24,597 nt of DNA, from NCBI GenBank assembly GCA_047639415.1, contig JBLINP010000033.1, positions 1 through 24,597 of the forward strand, in the 5' to 3' direction. This document shows positions 1-9,056 of this stretch, piece after piece. Each line of letters starts with the position of its first letter. Positions within the stretch are counted from its first letter, which is position 1. The translations under genes were made by a program, and so were the position numbers. The notes under the pieces are model-generated. The model saw only the letters and a list, made by a program, of their open reading frames with translations, made no database searches and had not been told where the DNA came from. The stretch is from OFTM34 sp047639415. GTDB taxonomy: Bacteria > Planctomycetota > UBA1135 > GCA-002686595.

Positions 1-1478
1 CCGTTTTATCGGGAAGTGGCTCCTCTGGCTCTGAATTGGCTGCTAACTACAGTTTAGGCGGCGGCGCTACGGTTTCGGGCGCGAGCTTGCTGGCCGATAA
101 CCGCACGGTGGAATTGACCACTTCGACGCTCACTCCCGGTCAGTCCTACGTCGTCACCGCCACCAATGTGCGCGAAGCCTCACCGGGAACATTGACCATC
201 GCTGCCAATTCGCGAGTGGCCTTTATGGTACCCGCTGCCAAATCGGGTATCGCCGAAGGCGAGACTTGGCGCTACTTCGTGGGTTCGACGGCTCCGCCCG
301 GCAGTTGGATGACTTCCAGCTTCAACGATACGAGTTGGTCGAGTGGCCCGGCCAACTTCGGTTTTGGTTACAGCGGAACGACATTCGGCACACCGCTCAA
401 TTCGATGTCGGGCAATGCTTCGACGCTCTTCTTGCGCAAGACGTTTGACGTCAACGATGCCAGTGCGGTCAACAGCATGATCCTCAACATCGATTACGAC
501 GACGGGTTCATTGCCTATCTCAATGGCGTCGAAGTCGAACGCTCAAACGCTCCCCCCACTCCTGTCCACACGGGATTGGCGACGCTCAGTCACTCGGCCA
601 AAATCTTCCGCCGCTTTGAAATTTCCAAAGCAATTCCGAAACTCGTCACCGGGACTAACACGTTGGCGATCGTCGGTTTCAATACCACGGTTTTCGGCAA
701 CGACTTCGTTTTGGATCCGACACTCATTTTGCAGGGCGATCCACAAGCCGGTAATCAACCGCCACTCGCCATCTATGAAGCCGATGCCAACTCGGGCAAC
801 TCACCGGTAACGATAAACTTCTCAAGCTCGAACTCTTCCGACAGTGACGGATCGGTCGCTTCTGTGCTTTGGCTCTTCGGCGACGGCTCGCCCGCCGTAA
901 CGACTAGTTCCGCATCGCACACTTATAGCTCGCCTGGACTTTATACTGCGACCCTGCTCGTCACGGACAACGATGGGGCTCAGTCGCTCGCCCAAGAGAG
1001 CATCTTCGTTCACTCGGTCGGCCAAGCTCCCATCGCCGTTCTCACGGCCAACACGACGACCGTTAACGCCGGCGGTTCGATTCACTTCGACGCCAACTCT
1101 TCCTCCGATCCCGATGGCGGATCGGTCACCTTCGCCTGGGATTTTGACGACCCCGGCAGCGGACCCGAGAACTTCTCGACCGCCGCCGCACCGACGCATG
1201 TCTTTTCGACGGCTGGAACCTTCAACGTCTCCCTAACGGTGACCGACGACGAGGGAACTCAGGTCAACAGCATGTTGACGATCAATGCGGCCACCGGTGG
1301 GACGCCACCACCAACTAGCGGCGGCGATTCCGGGGGCGGAGGCGGCGGAGGTTGCTGGACGTCGGCCCCTGACAAAAACGGCGATTCGGGCGCCCCTCTG
1401 GGCCTGTTCCTCTGCTTCCTCGCCTTTTGGACTGCCTGGATTAGCCGAAGCGGCGACCAGAGCCCGTCCGAACTGTAA
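1..1478 (+). CDS. Secreted PKD-domain protein with C-terminal Gly-rich/hydrophobic tail (5' end outside window)
   Basis: The reading frame is open from base 3 of the window without a stop, so the gene begins upstream; an in-frame TTG at 36 is not a convincing start. About 491 residues are visible. In order they show: a Ser/Thr-rich beta segment; a jelly-roll-like domain of the type often found next to CotH/lamin-tail proteins (conserved features WRYF, DTSW, FLRKTF, DDGFIAYLNGVEVER; roughly residues 90-245); and two PKD domains (first with LFGDGSP and HTYSSPGLY, second with WDFDDPG and HVFSTAGTF). The C-terminus is a run of glycines, a single Cys (GGGGCW), a short linker, a hydrophobic stretch (GLFLCFLAFWTAWI) and a short tail containing R and D. 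This resembles bacterial CTERM-type sorting/anchoring signals, but I cannot assign a named class. Probable role: extracellular or surface-anchored adhesion or polysaccharide-binding protein (inference). No catalytic domain is visible in the part present. Confidence 0.8.
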   Translation, partial: VLSGSGSSGSELAANYSLGGGATVSGASLLADNRTVELTTSTLTPGQSYVVTATNVREASPGTLTIAANSRVAFMVPAAKSGIAEGETWRYFVGSTAPPGSWMTSSFNDTSWSSGPANFGFGYSGTTFGTPLNSMSGNASTLFLRKTFDVNDASAVNSMILNIDYDDGFIAYLNGVEVERSNAPPTPVHTGLATLSHSAKIFRRFEISKAIPKLVTGTNTLAIVGFNTTVFGNDFVLDPTLILQGDPQAGNQPPLAIYEADANSGNSPVTINFSSSNSSDSDGSVASVLWLFGDGSPAVTTSSASHTYSSPGLYTATLLVTDNDGAQSLAQESIFVHSVGQAPIAVLTANTTTVNAGGSIHFDANSSSDPDGGSVTFAWDFDDPGSGPENFSTAAAPTHVFSTAGTFNVSLTVTDDEGTQVNSMLTINAATGGTPPPTSGGDSGGGGGGGCWTSAPDKNGDSGAPLGLFLCFLAFWTAWISRSGDQSPSEL

Positions 1479-1552
1479 GTACCGTTCAAACGCCTTTTAC
1501 AGCGATAAAGGGCCCACAACTCCAAGTTACCGAGGCACCGCTCTGAGATTAC

Positions 1553-1672
1553 GATATCTTAAATAGCAGGCCTGTCTTTGGGCTGTATCCGGGAGGAACG
1601 GGGGACGTTCTACCGGCCTTGGCAAGCCCCATAAGACAGGAAATCGCGTTCATTCAGCATTGGAGCCCGCAT
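1553..1672 (+). promoter_or_regulatory. Candidate promoter -10 and structured 5' leader of the CotH/LTD gene
   Basis: A TATCTT hexamer at 1553-1558 could serve as a -10 box; no good -35 is seen. The sequence that follows can fold: CCTGTCTT at 1571-1578 pairs perfectly with AAGACAGG at 1633-1640. Inside it, GAACG at 1596-1600 pairs with CGTTC at 1606-1610 around a GGGGA loop, flanked by CCGG at 1589-1592 and CCGG at 1613-1616. The outer stem can be extended by TGGGCT against AGCCCCA with one bulge. GGAG at 1662-1665 lies seven bases before the ATG and is a reasonable ribosome binding site. I do not recognise a known riboswitch class here. Confidence 0.3.
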
Positions 1673-4600
1673 ATGAAACTCGCACTTGGTCGTATCTCGA
1701 TCGGCAGCCTGGCCCTCACCGGCCTCGCACTCGCACCGGACTTCGCTCGAGCGGACGTCATTCTCACCGAGTTCATGGCATCCAACTCGTCGACTCTCTT
1801 GGATGAAGACGGCGCTTCGAGCGATTGGATCGAGATTTGGAACAGCGGTCCTGGCGCCGTGGACCTTGCCGGTTGGAATTTGACCGACGACGCCCTCGAC
1901 CTTGTGAAGTGGACCTTCCCAACGACCGTCTTGCCAGCGGACGCACGCATCGTTGTCTTCGCTTCCAGCATGAACAAAGTCGTTTCGGGTTCCGAGTTGC
2001 ACACCAACTTCAAGTTGAGTGCATCGGGCGAATACCTGGCCCTCGTAGAACCGGGTGGCGCCGTTATCGCGACGCAGTTCAGCCCGACCTATTCCGCTCA
2101 AACGTCCGACGTTTCCTACGGCCTCGCCTCCATGAGCGTACTCGAAGGTTACTTCGAGCCGGCCACTCCTGGACTGCCCAATCCGCCCACATTTTCGCTC
2201 GTGCCCGACGTCACGTTCAGTCACCCGCGCGGTTACCAAACCGGGCCAATTTCGGTCGCCTTAGCCGACATCGACACCAGCGCAACGATCTACTACACGC
2301 TCGATGGTTCTGAACCTTCGGAGATGAACGGGCTCATTTATGCCAGTCCAATCCTGATCAGCGACACCTCCTCCATTCGGGCGATTGCGGTCAAGCCATT
2401 CTCTTCGCCATCCACAGTGACGACTTCGACGTACATCTACTCGGCCGACGTTTTTTCGCAAACCAATGCGAGCGCCGTATCGAAAGGATTTCCCGCGAAC
2501 TGGTTAGAGGTCGATGGAACCAACTGGACCGCGGCCAATGACGGCACGCATCCCGGCGCTTCCTACGATATGGATACCGGTGTCACCGGGCTATTCACCA
2601 ACCAAGAGTTGGAAGATGCGCTAATGGCGGTTCCCTCGGTCAGCTTGGTAATGGGGGCGGAGAACTGGTTTGGCTACGCACCTAACGACGGAACGTCGGG
2701 CATCTACGCCAACTCCACTCAAAACTTCCCGGACTCCGCATGGGTGCGCAAATGCTCCGCAGAATGGATCGATCCGACCACCGGTCAAGATTTTCAAATC
2801 AATTGCGGCGTGAACATTCAGGGTGGCTCGAGTCCTGGAACCGGCGTGCGCTCGCAACTTTCCATCGCGCTCAAATTCAAGTCGGAATACGGACCCACGA
2901 AACTCGAATTCAAGGTCTTTCCCGATTCAGAAATCGCGAAGTTCGACTACCTCTTGCTCGACGGCGGAAATCAAAACTCGATTCACGAGAACGTCAATAA
3001 CGCGACCAAGATCCACGCTCAGGGTCTACGCGATCAGTTCATGATGGACATGCAGGGCACCATGGACGGGCTTGAAGCCCATGGTCGTTACGTTCACCTC
3101 TACCTCGATGGACTTTACTGGGGCCTGTACGACCTGCACGAACGGCCGGACGAGCGCTTTGCCGCCGAGTACCAAGGCGGAGCTTCTGAAGAGTACGATT
3201 GGGTCAAAGAGGGCTTTGTCGTCGAAGGCAACAGCAACAACGTTGGCAGCCCGGCGCCCGGCGCCTGGAAACGAGTCATCGATATCGTTGATGGTGGCGT
3301 TGGCCCCGGCGTGATGTACAACGGCGTTCCGGCTTACGATGCGCTGGCTAGCTACGTCAACTTGGAAGACTACGCCGACTACATGCTGCTTAACTTTTAT
3401 GGTGGCAATCAGGACTGGCCTCAACGGAACTGGTACGCGACCTCACACAGCCGATTGAGCGCCGACAACTTCGACGTCAATCCTGACCTCGAGTTCATCT
3501 TTCACGCTTGGGACGAGGAAGTCACCTTGCACTGGGGCGGCGCCGTCACGGCGGTTGGCGACGGTTTCTACGATCGCACGGGAGTCTCTTCTACCCATGA
3601 AGGCAACTGCGCCTTCCTCTACACCGCGTTACGCCAGAACCCGCGCTTCAACATACTTTTCGCCGACCGCGCTCATCACATGTTGTTCAACGACGGTGCG
3701 CTTTACGTCGAGCCCGGCTATGACCAAGTCGGCACGGTCTTCAACCCCGCCTTCCCTGAACGCAATCGTCCTGCTAGCACTTATCACAAGCGCGGCATGG
3801 AAGTTCAAAGCGCGATCATTCTCGAGTACGCGCGCTGGGGCAATTACTGGCACCCGTCGGGAACCTATACTCCCACAACTTGGTTGGGGGAAAGAACGCG
3901 CTTGCTGAACAGCTTCTTCCCGATTCGCTCGAATGTGCTCCTCGCGCAACTGCGCAACGCGTCGCCGCAAATGTATCCGACGATCGACGCACCTGTTTTC
4001 AATCAACACGGTGGAAACGTCGCGGGAAATTTTCTCTTGGAAATCACCTTGCCCGGTGCTGGCGAGATCGCCTACACGCTCGATGGTTCCGATCCCCGTA
4101 CGGTGGGTGGACTCATCTCCCCCACGGCCATCAGCTACATGGGACCTGTGCTTTTGCCCAATCCAGTTACGACTGTTCGGGCTCGTGCTTTCGGCGATTT
4201 AGAATGGAGCGCGCTCAACGAAGCGACGTTCGGCGTTGGACTTGAACTCGGCGTTTCTGAAATCATGGCCGACAATCTGACGACGGTCACCGATGAGCTG
4301 GGTCAGTTCGAAGATTACATCGAGATCTACAACGGCGGCACACAGGCCGTCGACCTGAGTGGGATGTTCTTGACGGACAACCCGCTCAACACCACCAAGT
4401 GGGAAATCCCTGCTGGAACTGTCGTTCCGATCGATGGACGCGTTGTGGTTTGGGCCGATGAGGATGGAACCGACGGGCCCCTGCACGCGAACTTCAAGCT
4501 GTCCGCACTCGGGGAGTATGTCGGGCTGTACACCTCGTTAGCGCTCGACAATATGCTGCTCGCCGAACTCACGTTCGGCGCCCAGACCGCAGATATCTCC

Positions 4601-5047
4601 GTCGGCACCTTGCCCGATGACAGCACGACTTTCTTCAGGCTCCTGGATCCGTCGCCATTCCAACCCAACTTCCCTGGCGAGGGCGTTTCTGTGCACTTTG
4701 ACGATCTCGACGCAAACCAAAACGTCATCGACCTAGCGGCCGTCACGGCGCCCATCATCGGGCAGCCCTATCAACTCGCGATTACTGGCGCCCCTGTCTC
4801 TTCGGCGGGAGTGCTGCTGCTGGGCTCCACCATCTCGGTCGTCGATACCGGAATCGCGGGAGTGAGCCTCATCAACGCAGTGCTTCCCCAACTCTGGAAG
4901 TTCTTCACCACCTCCGGCTCTGGCACCGCCAATCCGGCCTACAACTTCCCGAATTCGCCCAGCATCGTCGGCCTTTCGATCTGCTTCCAAGCCTATGTCG
5001 AAGGCTCGACCCTGTCGAACGCCGTCGTGATGACCTTCGGGATGTAG
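1673..5047 (+). CDS. Large secreted lamin-tail (LTD) / CotH kinase-like protein
   Basis: 1124 residues from the ATG at 1673, chosen because it gives a signal peptide (basic start, GSLALTGLALAP core, cleavage near ARA-D at 27/28) and has GGAG seven bases upstream; an in-frame TTG at 1619 would bury the signal. Domains in order: LTD 1 (about 28-140: ILTEFMASN, DWIEIWN, VDLAGWNLTD), a chitobiase-like beta sandwich (about 180-258: IYYTLDGSEPS), a CotH-type region (about 320-720), a second chitobiase-like segment (IAYTLDGSDPR), LTD 2 (VSEIMADN, DYIEIYNGG) and a C-terminal beta domain of about 110 residues. In the CotH region the features GVNIQGGSS, YVHLYLDGLYWGLYDLHERPD and HAWDEEVT (W613, D614) fit CotH-like proteins; whether it is an active kinase is unknown. 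LTD and chitobiase-like modules suggest an extracellular role. It follows another secreted protein gene by 194 bases in the same direction. Confidence 0.88.
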   Translation: MKLALGRISIGSLALTGLALAPDFARADVILTEFMASNSSTLLDEDGASSDWIEIWNSGPGAVDLAGWNLTDDALDLVKWTFPTTVLPADARIVVFASSMNKVVSGSELHTNFKLSASGEYLALVEPGGAVIATQFSPTYSAQTSDVSYGLASMSVLEGYFEPATPGLPNPPTFSLVPDVTFSHPRGYQTGPISVALADIDTSATIYYTLDGSEPSEMNGLIYASPILISDTSSIRAIAVKPFSSPSTVTTSTYIYSADVFSQTNASAVSKGFPANWLEVDGTNWTAANDGTHPGASYDMDTGVTGLFTNQELEDALMAVPSVSLVMGAENWFGYAPNDGTSGIYANSTQNFPDSAWVRKCSAEWIDPTTGQDFQINCGVNIQGGSSPGTGVRSQLSIALKFKSEYGPTKLEFKVFPDSEIAKFDYLLLDGGNQNSIHENVNNATKIHAQGLRDQFMMDMQGTMDGLEAHGRYVHLYLDGLYWGLYDLHERPDERFAAEYQGGASEEYDWVKEGFVVEGNSNNVGSPAPGAWKRVIDIVDGGVGPGVMYNGVPAYDALASYVNLEDYADYMLLNFYGGNQDWPQRNWYATSHSRLSADNFDVNPDLEFIFHAWDEEVTLHWGGAVTAVGDGFYDRTGVSSTHEGNCAFLYTALRQNPRFNILFADRAHHMLFNDGALYVEPGYDQVGTVFNPAFPERNRPASTYHKRGMEVQSAIILEYARWGNYWHPSGTYTPTTWLGERTRLLNSFFPIRSNVLLAQLRNASPQMYPTIDAPVFNQHGGNVAGNFLLEITLPGAGEIAYTLDGSDPRTVGGLISPTAISYMGPVLLPNPVTTVRARAFGDLEWSALNEATFGVGLELGVSEIMADNLTTVTDELGQFEDYIEIYNGGTQAVDLSGMFLTDNPLNTTKWEIPAGTVVPIDGRVVVWADEDGTDGPLHANFKLSALGEYVGLYTSLALDNMLLAELTFGAQTADISVGTLPDDSTTFFRLLDPSPFQPNFPGEGVSVHFDDLDANQNVIDLAAVTAPIIGQPYQLAITGAPVSSAGVLLLGSTISVVDTGIAGVSLINAVLPQLWKFFTTSGSGTANPAYNFPNSPSIVGLSICFQAYVEGSTLSNAVVMTFGM

Positions 5048-5106
5048 TCGAGCGCCTTCGGGGCGATTCCCAATTAGAGCGAACCGTTTGAACTCTCAAA
5101 TTCCGC

Positions 5107-5133
5107 GGGCGACGGGCTATAGTATCGTCGCCC
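5107..5133 (+). promoter_or_regulatory. Perfect hairpin abutting the mqnC start codon, with a TATAGT -10-like box in its loop
   Basis: GGGCGACG (5107-5114) and CGTCGCCC (5126-5133) form a perfect 8 bp stem around an 11-base loop, and the right arm ends on the base before the ATG. TATAGT at 5118-5123 lies in the loop and resembles a -10 hexamer; a start about seven bases downstream would give an almost leaderless mRNA. No Shine-Dalgarno sequence precedes the ATG. A TTGAAC at 5088-5093 is too far (24 bases) to be a standard -35. The site could be an operator, an RNA hairpin hiding the start, or chance. Confidence 0.35.
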
Positions 5134-6387
5134 ATGAATCCCTCACTGACAACGCCGCCCGGAACCGGTCTCGATTCGCCGTCGGTTGCCTGGCGTGCCC
5201 CCAAGGTTTCAGACAGTCGCCGCGAACCGCTGTGCTCTGAACTCGAGTCCATCTCGGACAAGGTCCAAAACGACGAGCGCATCTCGAGCACGGAGGCACT
5301 GCTGCTTCACGAGCACGCGGACATTGCCACCCTCGGGCGCTTGGCCGACATGGTTCGACAGCGCAAGCATCCCGAGCCCGTCGTCACCTACATCGTCGAC
5401 CGCAATATCAACCCGACCAATGTCTGCATAACGGACTGTGGTTTTTGCGCGTTCTATCGTCGGCCAAAAGCGGAGGGCGAGTACGTTCTGGACCGCGAAG
5501 TCATCGTCAACAAAGTGCGCGAGACGGCCGAGCTAGGTGGTCGCCAAATCTTGATGCAAGGTGGACATCACCCTTACCTCAAGTCGGACTATTGGTGCGA
5601 TTTGATTTCCGACTTGGCGACGCAGTTTCCGCGGGTGAATGCGCATGCGCTTTCGGCTCCGGAGATTGATCATCTTTCCAAAATCGACAAGCGCCCGATC
5701 GAAGAGGTCATCGCCGATTTGAAACAGGCGGGACTCGGAAGTGTTCCGGGTGCCGGTGCTGAAATTTTGGTCGAGCGTGTGCGCAAAATCATCGCCCCCA
5801 AAAAGACGACCACCGATCAGTGGCTCAACGTGCATCGCAAAGTTCACGAAGCGGGACTGCGTTCGTCGGCCACGATGATGTTTGGAAACGTAGAGACGGC
5901 AGCTGAACGCGTTGAACACTTGTCTAGATTGCGTGACTTGCAGGATGAGACTGGCGGCTTCACGGCCTTCGCGTGCTGGAATACGCAACCCGATGGCGTA
6001 CCCGAAGCGCACCTCTACCCGCCCAAGGTTTCGAGCGGGGTCTACCTGAGGGTTCAAGCGCTCTCGCGCATCTTCCTCGACAACTTCGAGAACATTCAAA
6101 CCAGTTACGTCACGCAAGGCATGAAGATAGCGCAAGTCACACTGCGCTTCGGATGCAACGACTTCGGTGGAACGATGATGGAGGAGAACGTTGTGAGTGC
6201 CGCCGGCTGTTGCAATTTGGAATCCATTCAATCGATCGAACGACAAATCACCGAAGCGGGTTTCAAGCCGAGGCAACGCAACAGTTGGTACGGCATCGTG
6301 GACGAGCGACATGAAGGCGATTGCTTTCCTCGCGATCGCGAAGCAGCGGCTACGCATCGCGCAGCCGCGAAAGGACAACCGGCATGA
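5134..6387 (+). CDS. mqnC: Cyclic dehypoxanthinyl futalosine synthase (MqnC), radical SAM
   Basis: 417-residue radical SAM enzyme of the futalosine menaquinone pathway. In this family MqnC cyclises dehypoxanthinyl futalosine to the cyclic form in the cytoplasm. The cluster-binding motif is C98-x3-C102-x2-C105 (CITDCGFCAFY). The surrounding MqnC signatures are clear: VTYIVDRNINPTNVC, ILMQGGHHPYLK, HALSAPEI, GSVPGAGAEILVERVR, TMMFGNVET, LQDETGGFTAF, VTQGMKIAQ and MMEENVVSAAG. These favour MqnC over its paralogue MqnE, which lies next door. The protein has about 35-40 extra residues at the N-terminus, rich in Ser/Pro, that are not obviously part of the fold, so a later start is possible, but ATG 5134 is the only good one seen. 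There is no Shine-Dalgarno; a hairpin touches the ATG. The stop overlaps the mqnE start (ATGA), so the two are probably cotranscribed and translationally coupled. Confidence 0.95.
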   Translation: MNPSLTTPPGTGLDSPSVAWRAPKVSDSRREPLCSELESISDKVQNDERISSTEALLLHEHADIATLGRLADMVRQRKHPEPVVTYIVDRNINPTNVCITDCGFCAFYRRPKAEGEYVLDREVIVNKVRETAELGGRQILMQGGHHPYLKSDYWCDLISDLATQFPRVNAHALSAPEIDHLSKIDKRPIEEVIADLKQAGLGSVPGAGAEILVERVRKIIAPKKTTTDQWLNVHRKVHEAGLRSSATMMFGNVETAAERVEHLSRLRDLQDETGGFTAFACWNTQPDGVPEAHLYPPKVSSGVYLRVQALSRIFLDNFENIQTSYVTQGMKIAQVTLRFGCNDFGGTMMEENVVSAAGCCNLESIQSIERQITEAGFKPRQRNSWYGIVDERHEGDCFPRDREAAATHRAAAKGQPA

Positions 6388-7532
6388 GCACTCAACTCTT
6401 GCTCAAACGAGCCCGTAGCGCCAATTTGGGCGCAATCGCTGAAAAGATAATCGCTAAGGAGCGACTCTCTCGGGACGACGGCCTCACGCTGTATCACACG
6501 ACCGAGCTTCACCTGCTCGGCGAACTCGCCAACTTCGTGCGCGAACGTTGGCATGGCGACGTGGCCTACTTCAACGTCAATCAGCACATCAACTACACGA
6601 ACCTGTGCAACAAGTTCTGCAAGTTCTGTTCGTTCGATCGCTTGCCTGGCCAGGCCGGTGCTTACCAAATGACGCCCGAACAAGTGGCGACGAAGATCAC
6701 CGAACAGCTGGGCGAGCCGGTCACGGAAGTTCACATGGTCGGTGGAGTCTGGCCCAAGATTCCCTACGAGTATTACCTCGAGATCTTGCGTGCAGTCAAA
6801 GTTGCACGACCCGAGATTCACATCAAAGCCTTCACGATGGTCGAGCTTGACCAAATCGCGAAGTGCGCCCAGAAGCCGCTCAGTGAAGTGCTTCCCGAAC
6901 TGGTTGAAGCCGGACTGGGATCATGCCCTGGCGGTGGCGCCGAAGTTTTCGCGGATCGCATCCATCGCGAGGGTTATCGCCAAAAGATCTCCGGCGACGT
7001 GTGGATCGAAACGGCTCGCACGGTGCACGCCGCGGGCTTGCGAAGCAACTGCACCATGTTACACGGTCACATCGAGACCTTTGAAGAGCGCGTCGACCAT
7101 CACGATCGCCTGCGCACGCTGCAGGACGAGACGGGCGGCTTTCAAACTTACATTCCGCTCAGCTTTCACTCGGACAACAATGAGTGGTCGCACATGTCGA
7201 AGGGGCCGACGGCCGTCGACGAGTTGCGTGAGATTGCGGTCTCGCGATTGCTGCTCGACAACATTCCGCACATCAAGGCCTACTGGATCTTGATGGAACT
7301 GGGCATTGCCCAACTTTGCTTGAGCTTCGGCGCCGATGACGTCGACGGAACGGTTGTCGAAGAAAAGATCTATCACGACGCCGGCGCGACCACGCCGCAG
7401 GAGACCAAACGCGAAGAGTTGGTCCAGGCGATTCGCGATGCGGGGCGCGTCCCCGTTGAGCGCGACACGCTCTACAACGTGGTTTGGTCTGAAGAGCCGG
7501 AAACCGCATCTATGGCCAATGCAGCGGTTTAG
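6384..7532 (+). CDS. mqnE: Aminofutalosine synthase (MqnE), radical SAM
   Basis: 382 residues from the ATG at 6384. The family joins 3-[(1-carboxyvinyl)oxy]benzoate with SAM to form aminofutalosine, the step after MqnA. The radical SAM motif is C75-x3-C79-x2-C82 (CNKFCKFCSF). MqnE-like features include YFNVNQHINYTNLC, EVHMVGGVWPKIPYEYY, HIKAFTMVE, GSCPGGGAEVFADR, TMLHGHIET, LQDETGGFQTYIPL and DDVDGTVVEEKI, ending in RVPVERDTLYNVV. The in-frame TTG at 6321 was rejected because the ATG overlaps the mqnC stop as ATGA and has an AAAGGA ribosome binding site at 6370-6375 with eight bases of spacing. It is the second gene of an mqnC-mqnE pair; mqnA lies about 6.5 kb downstream in another unit. Confidence 0.95.
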   Translation: MSTQLLLKRARSANLGAIAEKIIAKERLSRDDGLTLYHTTELHLLGELANFVRERWHGDVAYFNVNQHINYTNLCNKFCKFCSFDRLPGQAGAYQMTPEQVATKITEQLGEPVTEVHMVGGVWPKIPYEYYLEILRAVKVARPEIHIKAFTMVELDQIAKCAQKPLSEVLPELVEAGLGSCPGGGAEVFADRIHREGYRQKISGDVWIETARTVHAAGLRSNCTMLHGHIETFEERVDHHDRLRTLQDETGGFQTYIPLSFHSDNNEWSHMSKGPTAVDELREIAVSRLLLDNIPHIKAYWILMELGIAQLCLSFGADDVDGTVVEEKIYHDAGATTPQETKREELVQAIRDAGRVPVERDTLYNVVWSEEPETASMANAAV

Positions 7533-7634
7533 ATTGCCACTCATACAGGCCCGGTCTCGTTCGTAGAGTTCCTGCCAAGCGCCCTACGCCCGGTTTTCGA
7601 TTCAAACACGACACTTTTCCTCCCCCACAACCCG

Positions 7635-9047
7635 ATGCCGATCCGTCGCAGTTCTTTCTCTTTACCGCTCGTCTTAGCAGCCCTGCTCGCGAGCTGTTCG
7701 TCGAACGACGCGCCTACTCCCGGACCGAACGTCGTATTGCTCGTGATCGACACGCTGCGCGCCGACCGTTTGCCTTTCTACGGGCACGACCGACAGACCG
7801 CTCCCTTTTTGGATAGTTTGGCCAGCCGAGGCGCCGTCTTCGAACGCGCTTGGTCGACCTCTTCGTGGACGGCGCCATCGACTGCATCGATTTTCACCGG
7901 GCTGTATCCGAATCAACATGGTTTGACGCAGGGCATGAAGTTGGTTCAAAGCGTGCAACGCGATAAGGCTCCAACGCTGACGCTCAACCGAATCCCAGAC
8001 GCGATTGAAACGCTGCCGGAGCTAATGCGGTCGCGCGGCTATCGCACCTTTGGCATTGCTGACAATCCAAATATCTGCGCGGAAGAAGGCTTCGATGCGG
8101 GTTTCGATCGGTTTCAAAATTACGATTTGAAAGACGCGCCGGTCGTCAACGAAACTCTCGCCGGCTGGGCCGAAGAAATTCGCGCTAGCCCGCACTGGTT
8201 CGTCTTTTTTCAATACACCGACCCGCACTTTCCCTACCAAGAGCGCGCCCCTTGGTTCGAACACCCCAACAAGCGTCGTAAAGAAAACCGCGACAAGACT
8301 GCGCGCGAGAAGAGTATTTCGAACCTTTACGCGGTTTACGACAGCGAGATCAACTACGCCGACGATCACATTCGCCAGGCTTTCGAGTTGATTGGCGTTG
8401 ACGATCAAACTGTCATCATCATGGTGGCCGATCACGGCGAGGAACTGCTGCAACGCAGCGACGACTACCAGCACGAGTTCAAGCTCTACTCCGAACTCGT
8501 CCACGTTCCTCTATTCATCGTCGACCCCACTGCGCAGCAGGTTCGCCCACGTGTTCCGCATACCGTCAGCATCATCGACATCCTCCCGACGATTCGACAA
8601 ATCATCGGTGCGCCCGCTTCAAGAATCGATTTCGGGCGCAGCCTCGTGTCTTACTACGCAGACACCGCGGAAATCCCCGACGACCGAACCGTTTATTCCA
8701 TGCGCGAGCGCTTGGAGATCCTCGGCGGTCAAAAGAAGTGGGCTGTGATTCAACAGGCCGACAAGTTGATCGTGAATGAAAATGAGCGCGGCACGATTCC
8801 CGAGCTTTACGACCTCAACGCCGATTGGGGCGAGCTCAACAACTTGGCCGAGACCCAAATCGATCGCGTCGAAGAGCTAAGCGCAAAGCTTGAAGCCTTT
8901 CGGTCGCTTGAGAACGTCTACGACGCCGTCCAGATCGAGAAGACTCTCACCGAAGCAGAAGCCGCCAACCTCGATAACATCGGATACGGCGGCGGCCACG
9001 ACGATCCAAATGAAGATGAAGAAGACGGCCAAGAGAAAGACGAGTAA
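7635..9047 (+). CDS. Sulfatase-superfamily lipoprotein with Thr at the nucleophile position
   Basis: 470 residues, alkaline phosphatase/sulfatase fold. A lipoprotein signal is evident: RR near the start, hydrophobic core, lipobox LLASC with C21. Metal-site features are present: VIDTLRAD (D39) near the start, VADHGEEL in the middle, HEFKLYSELVHVPLFI after it, and ELYDLNADWGELNNLA near the end. The segment aligning with the sulfatase CxPSR signature reads WTAPSTASIFTG. Thr79 takes the place of the Cys/Ser converted to formylglycine, and the signature Arg is also replaced by Thr. Family knowledge: Thr nucleophiles occur in phospho-transferring and phosphodiester-cleaving relatives, so a sulfatase activity should not be assumed. 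The C-terminus is very acidic (DDPNEDEEDGQEKDE). No clear ribosome binding site precedes the ATG. It converges with a second family member at 9154-10623. Confidence 0.85.
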   Translation: MPIRRSSFSLPLVLAALLASCSSNDAPTPGPNVVLLVIDTLRADRLPFYGHDRQTAPFLDSLASRGAVFERAWSTSSWTAPSTASIFTGLYPNQHGLTQGMKLVQSVQRDKAPTLTLNRIPDAIETLPELMRSRGYRTFGIADNPNICAEEGFDAGFDRFQNYDLKDAPVVNETLAGWAEEIRASPHWFVFFQYTDPHFPYQERAPWFEHPNKRRKENRDKTAREKSISNLYAVYDSEINYADDHIRQAFELIGVDDQTVIIMVADHGEELLQRSDDYQHEFKLYSELVHVPLFIVDPTAQQVRPRVPHTVSIIDILPTIRQIIGAPASRIDFGRSLVSYYADTAEIPDDRTVYSMRERLEILGGQKKWAVIQQADKLIVNENERGTIPELYDLNADWGELNNLAETQIDRVEELSAKLEAFRSLENVYDAVQIEKTLTEAEAANLDNIGYGGGHDDPNEDEEDGQEKDE

Positions 9048-9056
9048 CGGCGTGAT

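Noticed and set aside
1571..1640. Known c-di-GMP or other riboswitch in the CotH leader
   Set aside because: The conserved loop sequences of the classes I know are not present; only generic stems are seen.
1619..1672. Longer N-terminus of the CotH protein from TTG 1619
   Set aside because: It would place 18 residues before a well-formed signal peptide; ATG 1673 has its own ribosome binding site.
5051..5065. CGCC-TTCGG-GGCG as terminator of the CotH gene
   Set aside because: Only a 4 bp stem with no T-run; too weak to call.
5533..6378. 281-codon open frame on the - strand opposite mqnC
   Set aside because: Antisense shadow of mqnC, which has clear radical SAM motifs; no family features in the reverse frame.
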